A stretch of 16,722 bases of DNA from Alphaproteobacteria bacterium UBA6038 (GCA_002429315.1 DIZC01000095.1:1-16722); one strand, 5' to 3'. Shown: positions 5,733 to 13,091, counted from the first letter of the stretch. Numbers and translations are program-made. The notes: a model not told the origin generated them from the sequence alone.

Positions 5733-7088
5733 ATGTTCGTGAACGGAAATCGGGCGCACGGCACGCTGGGCGCAGCCTTGGTACTAGTGGCGCTGGCATT
5801 TGTCGGTGCCGCCGCAACCAGCGATAAGGCGCATGCTGCCACCTATACGGTGCTGCACACCTTCTGTCCCGATGCGGATTATCCCAATTGCGCCAATGAC
5901 GGCGAAGATCCATGGGGCACTCCCGTCGTGGCGCCCGACGGGACCGTGTACGGCACGGCACATGACGGCGGTGCGCACGGTGCGGGCGTGCTCTATGCCC
6001 TGGTGCCCAAGGGCGCCAGCTACAGATTTCACGTCCTCTACCATTTTTGCGCGGCTGCCAGCTGCACGGACGGGCTCTACCCTTGGGGACGCCTGATCAT
6101 CGACACCAAGGGCAATGTGTATGGCGTTGCCGGAGGCGGTGCTTACTTCGGTGGCGAGGTTTTCAAGTTCGCGCCCAATGCTTCGCGGACCGGCGGAAAG
6201 CTGAGCAAGATTTACGATTTCTGTGCCAAGGGCGGTTCCTGTCCGGACGGGAACGGGCCGACCGGCATCGCTTACATCCCGAGCGCGCCTGGTGCCCCCT
6301 ACGACGGCAAGTCACCATTGTACGGCGGCGCCGGCGGCGGCAATTCGGATAGCGGGGGCATTGTCTTCAAACTGGAATCCGTCAAGGACAGGACGCTGCG
6401 GCGCGAAACCACCCTCTATAACTTCTGCAGCACGACGGATTGCACAGACGGGCGCAGCCCGATGGACGCCAGCGTGGATGCGGCAGGCGACGTGCTCGGC
6501 CTCACGGACGCCGGCGGCACGTACAATCGCGGCGTCGCGTTCAAGGTCGATTCAAGCGGCAAGGAAACTGTGCTGCACAGTATCTGCGACGATCAAACCA
6601 CCTGCTTCGAGGGGAGAACGCTGAACTATTCCAGCGGGGGGCTTGTGCTCGATTCCGCCGGCAATCTCTGGGGGGAAGAGGAGGATGGAGGCGCCAACAA
6701 TTACGGCGTGCTGTTCGAACTCCAGCGACTGAGCGCCAAATACAAATACGTCAAGCGCCGTGACTTCTGCTCGCCGGGCACCTGTCTGGACGGCGCCAAC
6801 CCGGTTGGCGGACTTCTTGCCGACGGCAGCGGCAACCTGTTCGGCGTCACCGAGTTCGGCGGCCAGCAGAACTTGGCCGTGGGTGGTACCGTCTTCGAGC
6901 TGAAGGGCGGCACGCATTTCCACACCTTGTATGCCTTCTGCGCGCAAAGCGGCTGCACTGACGGACGGCAGCCGATCGGCACGCTGACGTCCGATAGCGC
7001 CGGCAATTTGTACGGCGCCACCAGCAGTGGCGGCAACATTCAGCCCAACGGGGCTGGCCGCGGCGTCGTGTTCAAGCTGACGCCCTAA
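5733..7088 (+). CDS. Exported GloVer (TIGR03803) tandem-repeat protein 2, paralog of the preceding gene
   Basis: 451 residues; ATG at 5733 with AGGGGG upstream. The open frame extends farther 5' into the previous gene, but that part is noncoding sense. A signal peptide spans about 1-35 (LGAALVLVALAFVGAA, ending K-A-H-A). It has seven repeats with cysteine pairs 45/53, 106/111, 164/170, 232/237, 285/291, 346/351 and 403/408 and no unpaired cysteine. Repeat for repeat it matches protein 1: both have the ANDG variant in repeat 1, an insertion ending Y-D-G-K-S-P-L-Y-G in repeat 3, and Y-K-Y-V-K-R before repeat 6. So the whole gene was duplicated rather than repeats being shuffled. Function unknown; an exported propeller-like structural or binding protein is inferred. 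Confidence 0.9.
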   Translation: MFVNGNRAHGTLGAALVLVALAFVGAAATSDKAHAATYTVLHTFCPDADYPNCANDGEDPWGTPVVAPDGTVYGTAHDGGAHGAGVLYALVPKGASYRFHVLYHFCAAASCTDGLYPWGRLIIDTKGNVYGVAGGGAYFGGEVFKFAPNASRTGGKLSKIYDFCAKGGSCPDGNGPTGIAYIPSAPGAPYDGKSPLYGGAGGGNSDSGGIVFKLESVKDRTLRRETTLYNFCSTTDCTDGRSPMDASVDAAGDVLGLTDAGGTYNRGVAFKVDSSGKETVLHSICDDQTTCFEGRTLNYSSGGLVLDSAGNLWGEEEDGGANNYGVLFELQRLSAKYKYVKRRDFCSPGTCLDGANPVGGLLADGSGNLFGVTEFGGQQNLAVGGTVFELKGGTHFHTLYAFCAQSGCTDGRQPIGTLTSDSAGNLYGATSSGGNIQPNGAGRGVVFKLTP

Positions 7089-7228
7089 GCAGGTGACATC
7101 GGCTGGCACCGAAGCGGCGGCCGCGTGACGGCGCTTCCGGAGATCGTTCTGCGCGCCCCTCGGCGCCGGCGGTCTTCGGCGCCTGCGGTGTAGCGTTCCG
7201 TCTCGCAAGGCCGTGCGCGTTTCATGAT

Positions 7229-7573
7229 ATGACGCGGCCGATGCTCCCCAAGCTGAAGGCCGCCATCCAGATCAAGGCGATCATCCGCCGCGCCGAAGTG
7301 GCGGGCTGCCACGCCTTCCTGGTGCGCCGCGGTTCCGAGGAAGCCGGCGCGCTGTTCCTGAAGCTGTCGCGCCTCGACGGCACCTTTACCGTGCTCAACC
7401 AGGCGCGTCGCGGCGAAGGCGAGCTGGTGTGGACCAAGCCGCTCGGCAACAGCGCCGACGAAGCCGCCGTGAGCCGCTATCTGGAGAAGCAGGTGCGCTT
7501 CGATCCCGATCTGTGGATTCTGGAAATCGAGGATCGGGAGGGCCGCGCCTTCGTCGACGAGCCGGTGGTATAG
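7229..7573 (+). CDS. DUF1491 family protein, copy 2
   Basis: 114 residues; starts MTRPMLPKLK, with the ATG at 7229 and no strong ribosome site. From the internal ATG to the stop it aligns without gaps to copy 1 (3775-4107): I count 15 base differences in 333 positions (about 95.5% identity), of which only two change an amino acid (Asp to Asn, Gln to Glu). The stop codons differ (TAA versus TAG). Flanking DNA shows no similarity on either side. Most changes here favour G or C at third positions, the more usual choice in this DNA. It lies 43 bases before the hemerythrin gene in the same direction. Confidence 0.9.
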   Translation: MTRPMLPKLKAAIQIKAIIRRAEVAGCHAFLVRRGSEEAGALFLKLSRLDGTFTVLNQARRGEGELVWTKPLGNSADEAAVSRYLEKQVRFDPDLWILEIEDREGRAFVDEPVV

Positions 7574-7616
7574 ATGGGAGCGAATGGACAATCGTTTCAC
7601 GCGTCGGGAGAATAGG

Positions 7617-8306
7617 ATGAAGGATTTCGCAATTCCGCGGCGGCGCGTTCTCACCGGCGTAGCCGCCGCGCCGGCGCTGGCGCTGTCAGCGTGCGCCAGT
7701 GGCGAGAAAGACGTCGGCGCGGTGGAGGATCTGATGCGCGAGCACGGCGTCTTGCGCCGCGCCTTTCTGATCTATCAGGAATGCGCGCCGCGCCTGCGCC
7801 GGGATACTGCCCGGGTCGATGCGCGCGCCATCCACGACACCGCGCAGCTGTTCCGCCGCTTCGGCGAGGATTATCACGAGCGCAAGCTGGAGGAGGCGCA
7901 CATCTTTCCGGCGGTGAAGAAGGCGGGCGGCCCGGCGGCGGCCTACGTCGACGTGCTCAAGCGGCAGCACGACCGTGGCCGCGCCATCACCGATTACGTT
8001 CTGGCGGTCACCAAATCCGGTTCTGTTTCCGCCGCCGATGCGGAGCCGCTCGCCCGCGCATTCGAAGCGTTTCAGATCATGTACGCCAATCACACGGCGC
8101 GCGAGGACACCGTCGTGTTTCAGGCGTGGCGCAACGCGCTCTCCGCCCGCGAGCTCGACGAGATGGGCGACAAATTCGAGGACATCGAGAAGCAGACCTT
8201 CGGGCATGACGGGTTCGAGGATGCGGTGGCGCGCATCGGCCGGATCGAGCAGTCGCTCGGCCTCGCCGACATCGCGCAGTTCACCGCGCCGCTCCCGCCG
8301 GGTTAA
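7617..8306 (+). CDS. Hemerythrin-domain (HHE) protein with Tat/lipoprotein signal
   Basis: 229 residues from the ATG at 7617 (GGGAG 8 bases upstream). An in-frame ATG at 7584 also has a purine-rich site but would add an atypical lead before the signal. The N-terminus has a twin-arginine stretch (PRRRVLTG, 7-14), a hydrophobic run and a lipobox L-S-A-C (Cys26), suggesting export in folded form and lipid anchoring. The four-helix domain provides candidate di-iron ligands: His43 (REHGVLRR), His87 and the E-E-x-H around 92-95 (YHERKLEEAHIFP), His118 (RQHDRGRA), and His159 with Glu163 (NHTARED). Such domains bind O2 or NO or sense redox state. The Tat-type signal fits cofactor loading before export. 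Downstream lies a palindromic repeat array. Confidence 0.9.
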   Translation: MKDFAIPRRRVLTGVAAAPALALSACASGEKDVGAVEDLMREHGVLRRAFLIYQECAPRLRRDTARVDARAIHDTAQLFRRFGEDYHERKLEEAHIFPAVKKAGGPAAAYVDVLKRQHDRGRAITDYVLAVTKSGSVSAADAEPLARAFEAFQIMYANHTAREDTVVFQAWRNALSARELDEMGDKFEDIEKQTFGHDGFEDAVARIGRIEQSLGLADIAQFTAPLPPG

Positions 8307-8316
8307 AATGATGGAT

Positions 8317-8373
8317 CACCTCCTCCTTGTGGGGAGGGCGGAGTGCCGCGGGCGCTCCGGGTAGGGGTGGGCA
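8317..8373 (+). repeat. Palindromic repeat, family B, copy 1
   Basis: TCACCTCCTCCTTGTGGGGAG followed by GCGGAGTGCCGCGGGCGCTC and G-rich sequence. It contains two stems: one between the C-rich and G-rich runs, and GAGTGCC with GGCGCTC (one G-U pair). It starts 10 bases after the hemerythrin stop and could serve as its transcript end. Confidence 0.8.
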
Positions 8374-8396
8374 CATCGCGTGGCGCAATGCAAATA

Positions 8397-8420
8397 CCGC
8401 CCCTTTGTGGGGAGGTCGGT
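8397..8420 (+). repeat. Palindromic repeat, family B, partial copy 2
   Basis: Only the first stem, CCCCTTTGTGGGGAGGTCGG, is kept; the second stem is missing and unrelated sequence follows. Same orientation as copies 1 and 3. Confidence 0.65.
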
Positions 8421-8448
8421 CTTTCAAGCTCCCATCAAAGTGATGCTC

Positions 8449-8500
8449 TACCTCCCCCTTGTGGGGAGGTCGGAGCGCCGCAGGCGCTCGGGTGGGGGCA
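8449..8500 (+). repeat. Palindromic repeat, family B, copy 3
   Basis: A full copy: CCTCCCCCTTGTGGGGAGG, then CGGAGCGCC-gca-GGCGCTCGG and GTGGGGG. Both stems are perfect. It lies immediately 5' of the DUF559 relic. Confidence 0.85.
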
Positions 8501-8502
8501 CT

Positions 8503-8862
8503 GATGCGCAGCCGCGTAAAACGGGAAACGCTGACGAACGCGCGAAGCTGCGCTCAGAACCGACGCTGTTCGAGAAGTTGTTGTGGCGCGAATTGCGCCA
8601 GAGATGAACCGGCAAGGACATCATTTTCGTCGCCAGGCGCCGTTTCGCGGCTACATCCTTGACTTCGTGGAACATGGCGCGCGCCTCGTGGTGGAGCTCT
8701 ATGGCGTGCACCATTTCGATTCCGATCAGGCGAGGCACGATCTGAAACGGGAGCGGATACTCGAAAAAGAAGGATACCGCGTTATGCACTTCGAGAACGG
8801 TGAAGTTCAATGGATCGGTTCGCTTGTGAGCGCGATCCACCAGGAGGTGGAGCGGCGAAAAA
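8503..8862 (+). pseudogene. DUF559 (Vsr-like endonuclease domain) gene, frameshifted
   Basis: One frame gives the N-terminal helix RKTGNADERAKLRSEPTLFE and KLLWRELRQR, ending at TGA 8605-8607. The adjacent frame continues the domain: RQGHHFRRQAPFRGYILDF, then RLVVELYGVHHFDSD, RILEKEGYRVMHFENGEV and LVSAIHQEV. The switch occurs at about 8598-8610 and fits loss of one base (or gain of two). The usual E-L-D-G-x-Q-H core reads E-L-Y-G-V-H-H, so a conserved acidic residue is also changed. The second frame has no stop at a natural end and runs through the following repeat. The gene lies between family B repeats in opposite orientations. It is probably dead unless ribosomal frameshifting rescues it. 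Confidence 0.8.
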
Positions 8863-8865
8863 TAC

Positions 8866-8919
8866 GTCCCCCACCCGGAACGCTGCGCGTTCCGACCTCC
8901 CCACAAGGGGGAGGTGATT
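8866..8919 (-). repeat. Palindromic repeat, family B, copy 4, inverted
   Basis: Read on the minus strand: CACCTCCCCCTTGTGGGGAG, then GGTCGGAACGC-gca-GCGTTCCGGG and GTGGGGG. The first stem is identical to copy 3; the second stem is GGAACGC/GCGTTCC instead of GAGCGCC/GGCGCTC, so pairing is kept though bases differ. With copy 3 it forms inverted termini about 360 bases apart around the DUF559 relic. Confidence 0.85.
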
Positions 8920-8945
8920 CACCAGTTCCACAAGGGGAAGGTAGT
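8920..8945 (-). repeat. Palindromic repeat, family B, partial copy 5, inverted
   Basis: On the minus strand CTACCTTCCCCTTGTGGAAC retains the first half only, with the G-run side decayed. It lies next to copy 4 and 35 bases from the stop of the minus-strand binding-protein gene. Confidence 0.55.
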
Positions 8946-8979
8946 TTATCATTCCGACCCGCCACAAAGAGGAAGCCGA

Positions 8980-9972
8980 TTAATTCTGTCGCACGAAGCG
9001 CAGGTCGTAGGCGCTATGCCAGTTCAGCGATTTCGGATAGAGCCCGTCGGCGGCCATGGTGTCGAAGAACGCCTTCCACCGCGCGTCGGTCATCGCGCCG
9101 ATCGCCGCACGCGATTTCGCGTCGCCGCTCGCCACGATCCCGTAGCACTTCATCTTGTCGATGGCCTGGGCGATGAGGTCGTCGGTCATTTCCGGATTGT
9201 CGCGCTTGATGAGCGCGTTGCCGGGCGCCGGATTCTGGAACAGGTAGGCGATCCAGCCTTCGCGCGTCGCGTCCACGAACGCGCGCACCGCCCCTGGCTT
9301 GCCGTCGATCCATCTCTGCGGCGCCAGCACCATGTTGGCGTAGCCGGGATAGCCGTTGTCGGCGAGCAGGAAGACCAGCGGCTTGAAATGGCCTTCGCGC
9401 TCGATGGTGTACGGCTCGCTCGACAGGTAGCCTTCCTGAATCGCCCGCGGATCGAGCAGGAACGGCGCCAGGTTGAAGGTGTATTTGCGGATTTGCGAAT
9501 CGGTAAATCCGTATTTCGCCCGGAGCCACGGCCAGAAGGTGACGATGGACGCATCGGCGATGAGCACCGGCCGCCCTTTCATCTGCGCGATGCCGTTCAC
9601 CCCGGTGTGCGGATGGGCGATCAGCACCTGCGGGTCCTTCTGGAACACTGCCATGACCGCGCGGATGGGCGCGCCCTCGCGCACGAGGTTCAGCGGGATG
9701 AAGGCATTGGAGCCGATGCCGAAATCCGCGGCACCCCCCGCCAGCATCTGCGGCACGTTCACGCTGGGGCCGCCTTCGACGATGCGCACGTCGAGCCCGC
9801 GCGCGCGATAAAGCCCCAGCGCCAGCGCCTCGTAGAAGCCGCCGTGCTCGGCTTGCGCCTTCCAATCGGTGACGAAGGTGACGGGCGTGAGCGGCTTCGC
9901 CCCGGCCGCACCGTTTCCGCTCGCCGCAATCGCCAGCGCAAATGCAGCGGCAATTCGAATTCCCACACGCAT
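8980..9972 (-). CDS. ABC transporter periplasmic substrate-binding protein, NMT1/THI5-like
   Basis: 330 residues with a signal peptide (about 1-25, RIAAAFALAIAASGNGAAG). The mature start VTFVTDWKAQAEHGGFYEAL (31-50) is the signature of the NMT1/THI5 fold: an aromatic-acidic pair (D36, W37) and H-G-G-F-Y. Then come the domain-crossing region MLAGGAADFGIGS and a second lobe with NMVLAPQRWIDGKPGAVRAF. Relatives bind thiamine pyrimidine precursors, riboflavin or aliphatic sulfonates and taurine-like compounds; the ligand cannot be fixed here. The Cys-rich motif of the THI5 enzymes is absent, which favours transport. No permease or ATPase gene lies in the window, so it is an orphan component or its partners are elsewhere. 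ATG at 9972 follows GGAGAGG. Confidence 0.88.
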   Translation of the reverse strand: MRVGIRIAAAFALAIAASGNGAAGAKPLTPVTFVTDWKAQAEHGGFYEALALGLYRARGLDVRIVEGGPSVNVPQMLAGGAADFGIGSNAFIPLNLVREGAPIRAVMAVFQKDPQVLIAHPHTGVNGIAQMKGRPVLIADASIVTFWPWLRAKYGFTDSQIRKYTFNLAPFLLDPRAIQEGYLSSEPYTIEREGHFKPLVFLLADNGYPGYANMVLAPQRWIDGKPGAVRAFVDATREGWIAYLFQNPAPGNALIKRDNPEMTDDLIAQAIDKMKCYGIVASGDAKSRAAIGAMTDARWKAFFDTMAADGLYPKSLNWHSAYDLRFVRQN

Positions 9973-10114
9973 GCGAGGCCTCTCCGCAGGCTCGCTCTTA
10001 GCGCAAGCCGCCAGGGACCGCCATGATGCTCTGGGGACGCTGTCTTAATCCAACTTTAAGAGCGCGGGGCGAAGTTCCTTTCGCGCGATACGCAATATCG
10101 ATCCGGAGAAACCA

Positions 10115-11476
10115 ATGTATTCTGAGCGTCTGGCGGTGTTGGTGCGCAGTGTTGCGGCTGTCGCGACCATGTTCGGCGTAGCGGCCGGTCTTATGAGCGC
10201 CTCCGCGCAGGCCTACACGTTTAAAGTCCTGCATTCCGTTTGCGAAGGAACAACGTGCGCAGGCAACGGGGAAACCACGGGCGGCCTGCTGATCGATGCC
10301 GCCGGCAATCTTTACGGCACCTCGGTCGGCGATGGAGCGTACGGCGCCGGTGTGGTTTTCGAGATCAGCCCGGCCGCAGACGGAAAGACCTGGAATTATC
10401 GGGTGCTGCACGATTTCTGCTCCCGGCCCGCTTGCGACGACGGCGCCGTCGTTTGGGGCACGCTCATCGCCGACACCGCCGGCAGTCTTTATGGCGTCAC
10501 CACAGTGGCCGGAAAGGGCACCTTCGGTACCGTCTTTAAATTGTCGCCGAATGCGGATCGCTCGAGCTGGGCCTATCGGGTGCTGCACACATTCTGTCCG
10601 CAAGGCGGATCGTATTGTCCGGAATCGGACGGTTTCGATTTCGGCCTGACGTATGCCGGCGCGGCGACCGGCGCGCCGTATGACGGTCGCTCGCCGCTTT
10701 ACGGGACCAGCCTCTTCGGCGGCGCTTCGGCAGGAAATGTGTTCGTTCTGACGCCCAGCCCGAAAAAGACGAGATGGTCGTTCCGCCAAATTTATGCGTT
10801 CTGCGCCGTCAGCAATTGTGCGGACGGGATGGATCCGTGGATGGGCAACGTGATCGCCGATGCCGCCGGTAATCTCTATGGCGTCACGATGGCCGGCGGC
10901 GCGCACGGCACGGGTGTGGTCTATGCGCTTTCGCCCGACGGTCACGGCGGCTGGTCGGAGCGCGTGCTCCACAGTTTCTGCTCTTGGGCCGACTGCGCCG
11001 ACGGTCAAAGGCCGATCGGGTCGCTGCTCCTGGACGGTGCCGGCAATCTTGTCGGCACCACACAAGGTGGCGCCAGCACCTGTGCCGATGGCACGAATTG
11101 CGGCGTCGTGTTCAAGCTCACGCCGGGCAGCCCGTGGAAGGAAACGGTGCTGCATCGGTTCTGCAAACAGAGCGGCTGCGCCGACGGCAGCGACCCGCAG
11201 GGCGATCTTCTCATTGATGCGCAGGGCCGCCTGTTCGGCGCGACGTCCAAGGGCGGATCGCAGAACAGCGGCACCGTCTTCATGATCGACACGCATTACC
11301 ATGTGCTGCACAGCTTCTGCGCGGAAACCAATTGCGCGGACGGCGAATATCCCTGGGGCGGGATCGCGATGAATGCCGCGGGGAGCATCTTCGGCGTCAC
11401 GCAACTTGGTGGGGCAGCCGGCGACGGCGAGGTGTTCGAGCTGGCGAAGTGGGTGCAACCCAACGCAGTTCGCTAA
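10115..11476 (+). CDS. Exported GloVer (TIGR03803) tandem-repeat protein 3
   Basis: 453 residues; ATG at 10115 with GGAG upstream. The signal peptide ends near residue 33 (A-S-A-Q-A). Seven repeats have cysteine pairs 43/48, 102/107, 161/168, 230/235, 289/294, 350/355 and 402/407. An eighth pair, 323/329, lies inside the repeat that starts at 289, in an insert STCADGTNCG. Repeat 3 again has the Y-D-G-x-S-P-L-Y-G variant, so repeat order is shared with the two paralogs at 4357 and 5733, though the sequence is more distant. The first repeat lacks Phe before its cysteine (S-V-C). A long minus-strand frame covering it is an antisense shadow. It has its own upstream region after a divergent gene, so it is expressed separately. 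Confidence 0.9.
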   Translation: MYSERLAVLVRSVAAVATMFGVAAGLMSASAQAYTFKVLHSVCEGTTCAGNGETTGGLLIDAAGNLYGTSVGDGAYGAGVVFEISPAADGKTWNYRVLHDFCSRPACDDGAVVWGTLIADTAGSLYGVTTVAGKGTFGTVFKLSPNADRSSWAYRVLHTFCPQGGSYCPESDGFDFGLTYAGAATGAPYDGRSPLYGTSLFGGASAGNVFVLTPSPKKTRWSFRQIYAFCAVSNCADGMDPWMGNVIADAAGNLYGVTMAGGAHGTGVVYALSPDGHGGWSERVLHSFCSWADCADGQRPIGSLLLDGAGNLVGTTQGGASTCADGTNCGVVFKLTPGSPWKETVLHRFCKQSGCADGSDPQGDLLIDAQGRLFGATSKGGSQNSGTVFMIDTHYHVLHSFCAETNCADGEYPWGGIAMNAAGSIFGVTQLGGAAGDGEVFELAKWVQPNAVR

Positions 11477-11541
11477 CCTTTCGCTAACCGGTTTTGCAGG
11501 CGCGGCGAAACCGCTGCCCCGGCCCGCGGGTTCACGCGCAC

Positions 11542-11997
11542 ATGGTCCCGCTCGCCTCCCGGCCTCGCCCGTTGCGGCTTCTCTGCGTCGAAGAAGATCC
11601 CGTGAACCGCAAGCTGCTCGCCGCCTGCTTCGAGGCGGTGGACGCCGAGAGCCTGTTTGCGCCGCGCGCGGGTAATGCGGTGTGGCTGTTCCGCCGCCAT
11701 CCCGTCGACATGGTGTTCATGGATCTCGATTGGCACGCCGCGGAGGAAATCGCCGCCTTCGAGGAGATGCGCAACATATCGCGCTGCGGCCGGCGCGTGC
11801 CGATCCTCGCGGTCACCGACAACGAATGCGGCTGGAGCGAAGCCGATTATCGAAGCGCCGGGTTCGCCGGGCTTTATCCCAAGCCGATCGAGCCGCTGCG
11901 CCTGTTCGCCACCATCGACGACGTGCTGCGCGAGCGCGGCCAGCCGCCGCTGCTCAACCGCCCCGTTCGCGGCGCGCCGCTCCCCCACATCGCCTGA
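11542..11997 (+). CDS. Stand-alone response-regulator receiver (REC) domain protein
   Basis: 151 residues from ATG 11542; an upstream TTG at 11494 would add 16 residues rich in Arg and Pro, and neither start has a good ribosome site. The receiver pattern is complete: acidic cluster E17-E18-D19 in LLCVEEDPVNRKLL, phospho-acceptor Asp61 in VDMVFMDLD, Thr92 in ILAVTDN and Lys114 in LYPKPIEP. The usual M-P after the acceptor is replaced by D-W. No DNA-binding or enzymatic output domain follows; only about 35 residues remain. It may act like CheY/DivK-type single-domain regulators or as a phosphate sink. No histidine kinase is in the window. It converges with the GT2 gene 26 bases downstream. Confidence 0.85.
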   Translation: MVPLASRPRPLRLLCVEEDPVNRKLLAACFEAVDAESLFAPRAGNAVWLFRRHPVDMVFMDLDWHAAEEIAAFEEMRNISRCGRRVPILAVTDNECGWSEADYRSAGFAGLYPKPIEPLRLFATIDDVLRERGQPPLLNRPVRGAPLPHIA

Positions 11998-12023
11998 TCG
12001 ATTCGATCCGATAATGGCCCGCG

Positions 12024-13091
12024 TCACGCGGTGGCGTCGGTCACGCGGGGCGCGACAGCCGAGCGGCGCGCCGCCAGCTTCGCCTCCACGATGTCGGCAA
12101 CGATGTACAGCGGCCGTCCCTTCGCTTCGGTGTAGAGGCGGCCGACATATTCGCCCAGCACGCCCAGGCAGAAGAGCTGCACGCCTCCCAGGAACATGAT
12201 CATCACCATCAGCGACGCATAGCCCGGCACGTCCGTGCCGAACAACAAGGTCTTGGCGATCACGAAAGCGGCGTAGAGGAATCCGAGCAGCGAAATGGCG
12301 AACCCGGCGACGCTGGCAAGGCGGAGCGGCATGCTGGAGAAGCTGGTCAGCGCGTCGACGGCAAAGTTGAACAGCCGCACATAGCTCCAGCCGGATTTTC
12401 CCCCGGCGCGCGGTCCGCGCACATATTCGACGCCGACCTGGTTGAATCCCACCCAGGCGTAAAGGCCTTTCATGAAGCGGTTGCGCTCCGGCAGGGCGAG
12501 CAGGGAATCCACCACGCGCCGGTCGAGCAACCGGAAATCGCTCGCGCCGTTCGGGATCTTGGTCTCCGTCAGCCGGTTGAACAGCCAGTAGAAGGCGTGC
12601 GCGGTGGCGCGCTTCAGAAGCGAATCCACGTTGCGGCGCACGCGAATGCCGTACACCACGTCGAATCCGTGCTGCCATTTCTCGAAGAACGCCGCGATGA
12701 GCGCCGGCGGGTCCTGCAGATCGGCATCCATGACGATGGCGGCGTCTCCTTTCGCGTGCGCAAGGCCGGCGGAGATCGCCGCTTCCTTGCCGAAGTTGCG
12801 CGCCAGATTGACGATGCGGATCTGGGGATTGCGCAGGAAGTGCCGACTTAACAACTCGAAGGTGCGGTCGCGGCTGCCGTCGTTGACGCAAACATATTCG
12901 ATATCGCACTCCAGCAAGCGGGCGATGTCCTCGGTCTCGCGGAAGAACGCGTCGATGGTGTCCGCTTCGTCGAAGAACGCGGCGACGATCGACATCAGCG
13001 GCCTTGAATCCGCAACGCCACGTCTGGCCGGGAGGACCAGTGCCGTGGGCGCAGAATCGGCCTCACGCGGCGGCAGCAGCCGCTCTGTCAT
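12024..13091 (-). CDS. GT2 family glycosyltransferase, polyprenyl-phosphate sugar synthase type
   Basis: 355 residues from ATG 13091, which overlaps the upstream gene's TGA by four bases; the much longer open frame upstream is noncoding. The GT-A domain covers about 33-235: MSIVAAFFDEADTI, nucleotide-binding V-N-D-G-S (69-73), MDADLQDPP (121-129, metal-binding D-x-D) and the acceptor region RGPRAGGKSGWSY. Two C-terminal membrane helices (about 258-284 and 292-318) follow, as in ArnC, GtrB and bacterial dolichol-phosphate-mannose synthase-like enzymes. It should transfer a sugar from a nucleotide donor onto undecaprenyl phosphate at the cytoplasmic face. Its coupled partner, a GT39-type membrane enzyme, would use that lipid-sugar on the outer face. 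Met33 is an alternative start. Confidence 0.92.
   Translation of the reverse strand: MTERLLPPREADSAPTALVLPARRGVADSRPLMSIVAAFFDEADTIDAFFRETEDIARLLECDIEYVCVNDGSRDRTFELLSRHFLRNPQIRIVNLARNFGKEAAISAGLAHAKGDAAIVMDADLQDPPALIAAFFEKWQHGFDVVYGIRVRRNVDSLLKRATAHAFYWLFNRLTETKIPNGASDFRLLDRRVVDSLLALPERNRFMKGLYAWVGFNQVGVEYVRGPRAGGKSGWSYVRLFNFAVDALTSFSSMPLRLASVAGFAISLLGFLYAAFVIAKTLLFGTDVPGYASLMVMIMFLGGVQLFCLGVLGEYVGRLYTEAKGRPLYIVADIVEAKLAARRSAVAPRVTDATA

Noticed and set aside
8317..8945. CRISPR-like array
   Set aside because: Copies are palindromic, irregularly spaced and in both orientations, with no uniform spacers and no cas genes.
8914..10026. 370-residue plus-strand open frame opposite the binding-protein gene
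   Set aside because: Antisense shadow in GC-rich DNA; no motif, while the minus strand has a complete recognisable protein.
9998..11458. 486-residue minus-strand open frame opposite GloVer protein 3
   Set aside because: Antisense shadow: repeated A-V-G/R-A-E segments only mirror the GloVer repeats.
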